A stretch of DNA of 64,000 bases from Paragorgia papillata. Taxonomy: Eukaryota; Cnidaria; Anthozoa; Scleralcyonacea; Coralliidae. Positions 61,001-64,000 of this stretch are shown piece by piece; within the stretch, counting starts at the first letter, position 1, and each line of letters starts with the position of its first letter. The position numbers and the translations under genes were made by a program. The notes under the pieces were generated by a model that was not told the DNA's origin, did not search any database, and saw only the letters and a program-made list of their open reading frames with translations. Where the stretch lies: assembly GCA_035771165.1 (NCBI GenBank), contig JAWNZC010000314.1:8078501-8142500 (forward strand), in the 5' to 3' direction.

Positions 61001-64000
61001 GGGCCTCTAAAGTGAATATCTTTCGATTCCAGACGGGCCTTGTCAAATGCATCAAAATATTGGCAGACAACTTGGATATTACTTGTGATTTCGGAGCTGA
61101 CTACTAAGTCTTCGTAGTTTTGCCACTGCAGATGAACACGAGTGAAATACTTGCAGATCACAAGAGAATCCCGTAGCCAGTCTTTCAAGGTGTTGGCTAC
61201 CTCGATGTAAACATGTTTTGTTGGAAGATGATAAAGCTGTGTCCCAGATGAGACCATTCCAACAACAATAAGCTGAAACAAGAACGTGTCTAACCAGAGT
61301 GGATCGTTTACCTCTCCAACGTCCAGGTGCAGACATTGATACTCTTTGAGATTGTAGCTTTTCAAGCGCTGGACAAGTTTCGCCTGATCAAGTGGGCCAC
61401 TAATTGAACATGTGACAATATTCTTTTTCTTCTGGAATACTTCTTTCTTGATTCTTTCTGTTTTTCCAAGTCCTGGTAGTGAAGATGTGACCATACTCAC
61501 TTCAGGCCATGCAGTTACAAGCCGTTCTGATAGTGTCGAGTCAGACATACCGGCAATATGATGGGCATATTGAGAGAACTGCTCAACGATGTGATGGTGA
61601 TCTCCACCCCGACAAATTAACGCCAAGCAATGCCCAGCTTTCCTCTGCGGTGATTTTGATAGAAGTTCTTTAATGGCGTTTACCAATTTAAACTGAATTC
61701 CATTCCCCAAAAGTTCGACATTGGCTAAACAAAACAGACTGTCACGTTTAATCTGTTCCGACTGGGCAAAACACCTTTGTAAAACGAGATATACCTCTTC
61801 CCAAGTGGTGTACGTGCTGCAAAACACAACTTGATATGGCTCTGGAAATGCATTTGATGTGTTTTCATACAATGTAAGAATAACGTTCGCTGTTAACGGA
61901 CTTTCCGGTTCCAGACTGGCGACAAAAAGTTCTCCTGGCTTTACTGTAGCGTTAAACTGGGATGCAAAAGATGAAGTCTGATCTTTAACATCATTGGTAT
62001 TCTTGAACATTGGACGCACGACCGCGCTTGTTTCAGCGAATAGCTCATCCAAAGCATCACCAATAAACGAAATCATTTTACACGGATTTGCAATCGGATT
62101 ACTTTGCTTTCTCGCTTGATAAATTTGACGATACTCTTCTAGCTTTTCTTTATTAATGTTCGGATCAATAAAGTGAATGAGTGATAGCACATCTTCGGAA
62201 TTCATAGCACATCTAAGGAAGTCATGAAGGACGCACAACTGATCTGATCGATAGTAATTAAGAAAATAGTACTTCTTGCGGGCTTCTGATAAGATTCTTT
62301 CCCACTCTTCTAATTCTTCCTGAAGCTTGTCCTTTGTACATTGTAGATCCGGGGTTCCTTTCATCGTCTTCCAGAACTTTCGGTATTTCGTGTATCCGGA
62401 TGATCGGAGCTTCAAAAGTAAGGCATTGATTTCTGTCAAGAGATTAACTTGTTTAATAAAGTTAGAAAAGTCGATGTCGGCATATTTTTCCACAACAGGA
62501 GAAGCTTTCTTGTCAGAGTTAACAATAAGATGAGCTCGACTTCGGAGATCATGGAGGTCGGATAAGGAGTAGACGGCAGGACTTTGCTCTTTTCTTCTTT
62601 CATATCTCATTTTCGCTTCACAGACACCATCTTCACTTAGAGCAACGGAATACTGACCCTTCTTTAAACAATTCGCCACGATTTCTTTAGTAATCTCTCC
62701 TCGGTTAGCGACACTGGTGTATAGCCCTTTGAGACTGTTTACGTTGGCACTGCATTGATTAACTTTAATCGCCATGTTGTTATACACTTTGAACAACTGT
62801 TTAAGAGTGGCCAAAAAGTTCTTCACACCACATCCTTCTCGGCGCTTCTTGATCAAAGGAGCAAGGAAACCATGAACATCTATAAGGTACGAAACTGATG
62901 ACTCTGATACAAATTGATCCGAATGTTCTTCGACAGCATCAATGAGAAAACGGATATCTTCGTCCACGATTTCTTTGAGAAAGTCGTGTAATTCGTTAGA
63001 TCTACCAAGCTCTTCTATGACGCTTTCAATTTCGTCTCCAGTAAAATCGGATACGATTTTGCGAACACTGAGCATGGACTTGTGGAGGTTTTCAAGCGAA
63101 AGTTCGGTAGTATTTTCCAAACTGCTTACAAAGGATGTCAAGTCGGATGCTGCGTCATTTATGCTTAAGGGGTCATTCAGGCCAAACATGTTAAGTAATG
63201 TAACCAGGTTCTTAACTTGTTTCAAAACGCTTTGATAGTTTACAATGCATTCTATGTATTGTTTTACTTCTGCAGAATACTCGCGTCTGAAGTGCTTACC
63301 GAGAAATTCAAACTCTTTGTCGAGCTCCTCTACACTGTTAAGACCACGCAGCAAGGTTTTAACTGTTTCTAAAGTGACTGTCCCAGGGTTTGAGAATACT
63401 GGACTCCACTGATTCCAAAATCGGTCTACAACATCGGTTGTTAAGAACTGTAGCAAAAAATGAAAGTCGTGGGTGCTCTTTTCCTCTTCAGCACTGGAGG
63501 AATCACATGCATGAATTAGTTCTTGCAAATAAATCTTGGCAATATTTGTAAATGATACAGAATTGACCAAACATTTAAGCGTTTTCGCGGGTTTCAAAAG
63601 GGGACCCAAAACACCCCAAGCGTTGTCGTCATCCCACTCGTTTAACTGCTCTTGAGTTTGCCACTTCTTTTTGCGTTGGTTGAACTCGGATATGAGTTCA
63701 GGAATTCCATCAACCGGGTAAATGTGTTCCGACACTTTCATACCATAGTTGATTGCGGCCTCTAACGCAGCGAATTTCGTGCCGCAGTCCGTGTGCACTT
63801 GCCGAAGCTTGGAGATGCAAGTGGAGTACATCTTTTCCGTTCTCTTCAAATCGCCATGGGTAGTATTGGGCTCGGTGATGACCTTGGCGCATATGAATGA
63901 TATCTTTTCACTATTCCGCTCAATATCTTTGAGAAACACCAAAGAAATTTCCCCCTTTGTAATAGAGAATGCTAGATCTTTCCAGGAGATTTTACCAAGC
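52084..64000 (-). CDS. RNF213: RNF213 (mysterin)-like giant AAA+ ATPase, RING-less, 5' end outside window
   Basis: One frame is open from the window edge to a TAA at 52086-52084, about 3,971 codons without an intron. The codon at 63942 is TTG and the frame is open upstream of it, so the true start lies outside. Residues are counted from 63942. An AAA+ P-loop GETGCGKT is at 1222-1229 with Walker B FLDE ending at E1282; a second, GKPGCSKS, is at 1560-1567 with Walker B LLDE ending at E1636; a weaker P-loop-like SLPGLGKT is at 821-828. These pairs are characteristic of the two active AAA modules of RNF213. An acidic linker lies near 2604-2660, a Cys4 ribbon at C3210, C3212, C3228 and C3231, and an RNF213-like C-terminal helical region follows. 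I see no C3HC4 RING between the AAA core and the C terminus. Family members are large dynein-like E3 ligases linked to lipid droplets and antimicrobial ubiquitylation; ligase activity here is doubtful. RNF213 family membership is confident, orthology is not. Confidence 0.93.
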   Translation of the reverse strand, partial: LGKISWKDLAFSITKGEISLVFLKDIERNSEKISFICAKVITEPNTTHGDLKRTEKMYSTCISKLRQVHTDCGTKFAALEAAINYGMKVSEHIYPVDGIPELISEFNQRKKKWQTQEQLNEWDDDNAWGVLGPLLKPAKTLKCLVNSVSFTNIAKIYLQELIHACDSSSAEEEKSTHDFHFLLQFLTTDVVDRFWNQWSPVFSNPGTVTLETVKTLLRGLNSVEELDKEFEFLGKHFRREYSAEVKQYIECIVNYQSVLKQVKNLVTLLNMFGLNDPLSINDAASDLTSFVSSLENTTELSLENLHKSMLSVRKIVSDFTGDEIESVIEELGRSNELHDFLKEIVDEDIRFLIDAVEEHSDQFVSESSVSYLIDVHGFLAPLIKKRREGCGVKNFLATLKQLFKVYNNMAIKVNQCSANVNSLKGLYTSVANRGEITKEIVANCLKKGQYSVALSEDGVCEAKMRYERRKEQSPAVYSLSDLHDLRSRAHLIVNSDKKASPVVEKYADIDFSNFIKQVNLLTEINALLLKLRSSGYTKYRKFWKTMKGTPDLQCTKDKLQEELEEWERILSEARKKYYFLNYYRSDQLCVLHDFLRCAMNSEDVLSLIHFIDPNINKEKLEEYRQIYQARKQSNPIANPCKMISFIGDALDELFAETSAVVRPMFKNTNDVKDQTSSFASQFNATVKPGELFVASLEPESPLTANVILTLYENTSNAFPEPYQVVFCSTYTTWEEVYLVLQRCFAQSEQIKRDSLFCLANVELLGNGIQFKLVNAIKELLSKSPQRKAGHCLALICRGGDHHHIVEQFSQYAHHIAGMSDSTLSERLVTAWPEVSMVTSSLPGLGKTERIKKEVFQKKKNIVTCSISGPLDQAKLVQRLKSYNLKEYQCLHLDVGEVNDPLWLDTFLFQLIVVGMVSSGTQLYHLPTKHVYIEVANTLKDWLRDSLVICKYFTRVHLQWQNYEDLVVSSEITSNIQVVCQYFDAFDKARLESKDIHFRGPKKVKSLPENRCRELLSKHFSSDADMTFTVVNTFLAVLADQLLKFSRSAFFKIANLTSMLGKGTYDVRTMLFNALLEVSKKFASRSITTCRSNQSSTTLSQEESAKALDKAMATSAMSAKQMVERVEGMIKWEDSNHLLVVFHGINSQTITAVYRNKARVPLNVEKLLTSQVVKSVNKGLEDFKVMSQEQLHEKLEKIACTKPVTKDDWSGYLDYALTPDNILKMILIILRVRANAPVVIMGETGCGKTSLVRYLAHTCRVSFVTFNFHAGITEEEVSEFIIKQENQVQQKSGEQLWVFLDEINTCDHLGLINDIMCHHTLLGRPLSKNLVFLAACNPYKLRSKEHIKTAGLEGKNVTDKYSRLVYRVNPLPEAMMDYVWDYGSLPSKDEKAYIERMVRGLPLDKHKSLLVDLLAESQMFTRKAEKNHFCVSLRDVYRCIRLTEWFMKMFKQRKKVKCEIHKYDRRHLQVYRLLSERYNRKPLVKSIVLALAHCYQSRLPTAELRREYRQLMMKLFCSKGTTMNTEGEVDSFLAIVRMEEEDYLDRMELPSGTARNAALRENVFVMLVCILNQIPVFVVGKPGCSKSLSIQLIRSNLRGRDSKDPLFRELPQLYVVSYQGSESSTSEGIIKVFQKASKYKSHDQGGNVLPVVLLDEVGLAENSKYNPLKVLHNLLEPGDGKLPDVAVVGISNWSLDAAKMNRAIHLTRPDPDEDDLYETGLSLHQADGTGIGKRIGNLNETMGNKELRCLAEAYFEYQSKQRYANFHGLRDYYSLIKSLSLRGGTDLQKINMALQRNFGGILGELTNIQKIFLVKLEECMLSNLSSKDEVVPVTKLIQENLADPLARHLMLITSGDSAIGILKQSLAQLEKEIITIYGSRFQEDLSEEYNYRILSRIILCMERNCVLILRDLESIYGSLYDMLNQNYAVVGKRKNCRIALGAYNNPMCQVNDGFRCIVLTDRQKVTFSDPPFLNRFEKQLLRFSDVLDTRQQTIIDLLRHWVQQISTIQDHESHFNEMDLFIGYHEDTLSSLVLLHSQNSEDADEDIVQKCKDDLMWIAAPDGVLRAHVSDRLKDDSSEVKMLNDEYFRKPIHKGFAKFIKALTNEEFPYFCSDETGSKTVVMTFSNIHTDILKCLGDTVKCQAERLGAYKSEKQLAETVSYFWMMSEAELLVLQCKPELDAQHLLLARSIIEEKRSVYKQVCKEKGEQRKKHVCIVIHVQRETSTNSVPWQFSFLCGWKQVFLDVLEAPPVPLNEILSSSVPKLLTSTIWPLSQIAQNALLWCFTCIKYKRQQRPLTSILHIVKNLLSSKQVYNAIEQLVLQWVNAFDDEKDVEAGLRERWQVKVACDRQALINCSTLYSAMEHYVSCLVRQPLAKIIYFLEKENAWPPHVVDPWEEDVPKTAYEDLWCKFLLRGDILKLAEIREPLGPESYTLDCVNVGLHLPFSQLLIERVNGEKDLFLEDRAQLMEYENNLDEDNQLKTDVQLQQMKRFSDIISKAVPEIEEFPADSFSCYMGDLFDLVSADFNAKLTRQQRVSTIKASYASHVLQLGLANDTLHPYVQLHTFVWIYKEQILDLLRMLVSCIPFVPAKFSELLTGKFLSNHSNFLMDPNDDKTVAFAECAESEEGNSSKDESKTLKEPVSEEGNIAIERNNNKHEGDETGEGGESYRTDSNEVEQDNFADILVTAYCEEMLPSENAVLNRNGGLESWMRNSCLLLSLASKISEQPTVFHFLRLCLDLARIVTCSWSSPAKETPYSLYNLNEVGVSLRPDYLDADESFEKINKNLINDLENEIKLKFSALFFGRCIDTNADACSVPTIVEHVVSLDQADQVVMMGPVILRLFLIEEMASPDVFIDIVSEPSIIEKYPGLRAIDEGFRNLSTGGEIHSDSYAAAMVCDLIQSRLNFDCCLSIEDLNSSDCKLLICASKAANVLSDKTPENCGLKLLSAVAFLRWFFTLLSRFVTENTNVLKDDSAYVHLMKDIDSFLTDPVGKDARRFSLKLFFLKQLRLQMSLFDLRKLCCESVTLPAIKTGWGIEDATSVDKAKFVSASKLVEYQQVKSALWKLTNDENEKEMVAFFVQCQVSSNHRMALLGILINLFYLKRAVRKLTDKEEHLTAWFGKKFEQFKSPLKDLLLRIIGRKDFKSPHLQLSPESSVDEVEIALLILHISCVIASGIEKDVVTSPLYHYFTNPIQYQDTFILASGEARKQKILEMREFTKSSSFFMTCTCGFRSMFKNRQQANNQCPKCNESYQADTKSTNISNRAGNSPGLTNGSLTETVSEWEWDTSMDHMNPFVFRALHLIVHACFYAGIAIELTSMTNLPPLISTGESSSSNIGEECPSPEQILYGHVITDLMNLTTILSCEKEHVLKAMHLVVERCTDLMRGSVDKTACSTEMERKAWENKFSDRAEPVLGKALASATILKKAMKIPQKPDSESNHALEDQIEELDDYPTELPEKHQRLQRLFRVTKEPTFEDFRAKFINSPKEFQMQHRFLSLFFAKFDELPFISYLYHLLKWTRLVSSALSYRISRKEAQLNSVDDFIHGHLLKLTRPSEEIEFLKKLFSNFENAWNNMRKLVNQKLSEKEKKMPRLTEESKIAYSLIETDSGVYLRTAFEILTSLQNTILDELVYLSASYHHPALRFLEQNAHCSGIPSISLQEAKEKDIICFHWSTDASKYVDQNSVNTRAEDNPDAVTQWSDEVFKYARNNPKYGRGDEVCYDFEQIEIVLANGLAFGKCHLTVSINKFIFSKEFFHSCGPLLSEIRKLFPQSSSLPDDVCKGLAILKECRMKEAQDLLQQIEVLIFLLKRVKCDVEMTLESFADEWFSMLSSPFPVSLLPQPSTSIKLKHVTALYEALEDILADGAIKAVPDQFRDDLTDDMKHQLDNLVDKETKLSLQRLVIALRRFVFRYLSSEKFLPKPTTNLTTCLKEPSLWFPLEPPELGVIPKEFTLAYLHSVVTYLQSLDKV

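Noticed and set aside
52473..63892. Many short frames opposite or out of frame to the RNF213-like gene
   Set aside because: Shadows of the long coding frame.
63940..63942. Start codon of the RNF213-like protein at 63942
   Set aside because: The codon is TTG and the frame continues open upstream to the window edge with sensible sequence, so this is an internal residue.

Overview
This looks like nuclear DNA of an invertebrate animal, most likely a cnidarian such as a stony coral. The reasons are AT-rich intergenic DNA, short exons with GT..AG introns, metazoan-specific genes (Elongin A, gamma-syntrophin, RNF213) and very dense short inverted-repeat transposons and microsatellites. The species cannot be named from the sequence alone. 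There is no sign of bacterial operons, CRISPR arrays or organelle genes.

Three genes can be read with confidence, all on the minus strand. (1) Elongin A (ELOA) starts at 20481 and runs left to at least 7274; 11 exons were joined by eye with matching splice phases, and the last exon was not found. (2) A gamma-syntrophin gene is complete: 21 coding exons from 41192 to 23586, with every phase consistent, give a 520-residue protein. (3) An RNF213 (mysterin)-type giant AAA+ ATPase runs from the right edge of the window to a stop at 52084. Its reading frame is open for 11.9 kb without an intron and continues past the window edge, so the codon at 63942 (TTG) is not the start. This protein has AAA+ Walker motifs and RNF213-like C-terminal sequence but no RING finger that I can find, and it has a four-cysteine ribbon where the family's RZ finger would be.

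Smaller gene pieces are the last exon of a CLK/LAMMER-type kinase (47999-47820, minus), an unassigned terminal exon (51199-51101, minus), two possible exons of an unknown plus-strand gene at the left edge (2-159 and 1614-1737), a hAT transposase fragment (38943-38710, minus), a LINE tail (49164-49400, plus) and a possible retroelement tail (5339-5638, plus).

Layout: 1-7273 is transposon- and SINE-rich DNA downstream of ELOA; 7274-20481 is ELOA, whose introns hold a 61-bp satellite, polypurine tracts, a 2.7-kb minisatellite and a hAT element with a perfect 8-bp target duplication; 20482-23585 is intergenic and includes three evenly spaced ETS-type sites upstream of ELOA; 23586-41192 is gamma-syntrophin, its introns full of nested inverted-repeat elements and (CAGA)n/(TGTC)n arrays; 41193-52083 is intergenic with a 3.6-kb inverted-repeat-bounded region; 52084-64000 is the RNF213-like gene.

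The genes do not form a pathway. ELOA acts in RNA polymerase II elongation and in a Cullin-type ubiquitin ligase, syntrophin is a membrane scaffold, and RNF213 family members act in ubiquitin, lipid and innate-defence biology. The strongest leads are the RING-less RNF213 relative, a minisatellite that contains a copy of part of an ELOA exon, several transposon insertions whose empty sites are visible in the same window, and an inverted transposon pair that brackets two syntrophin exons.
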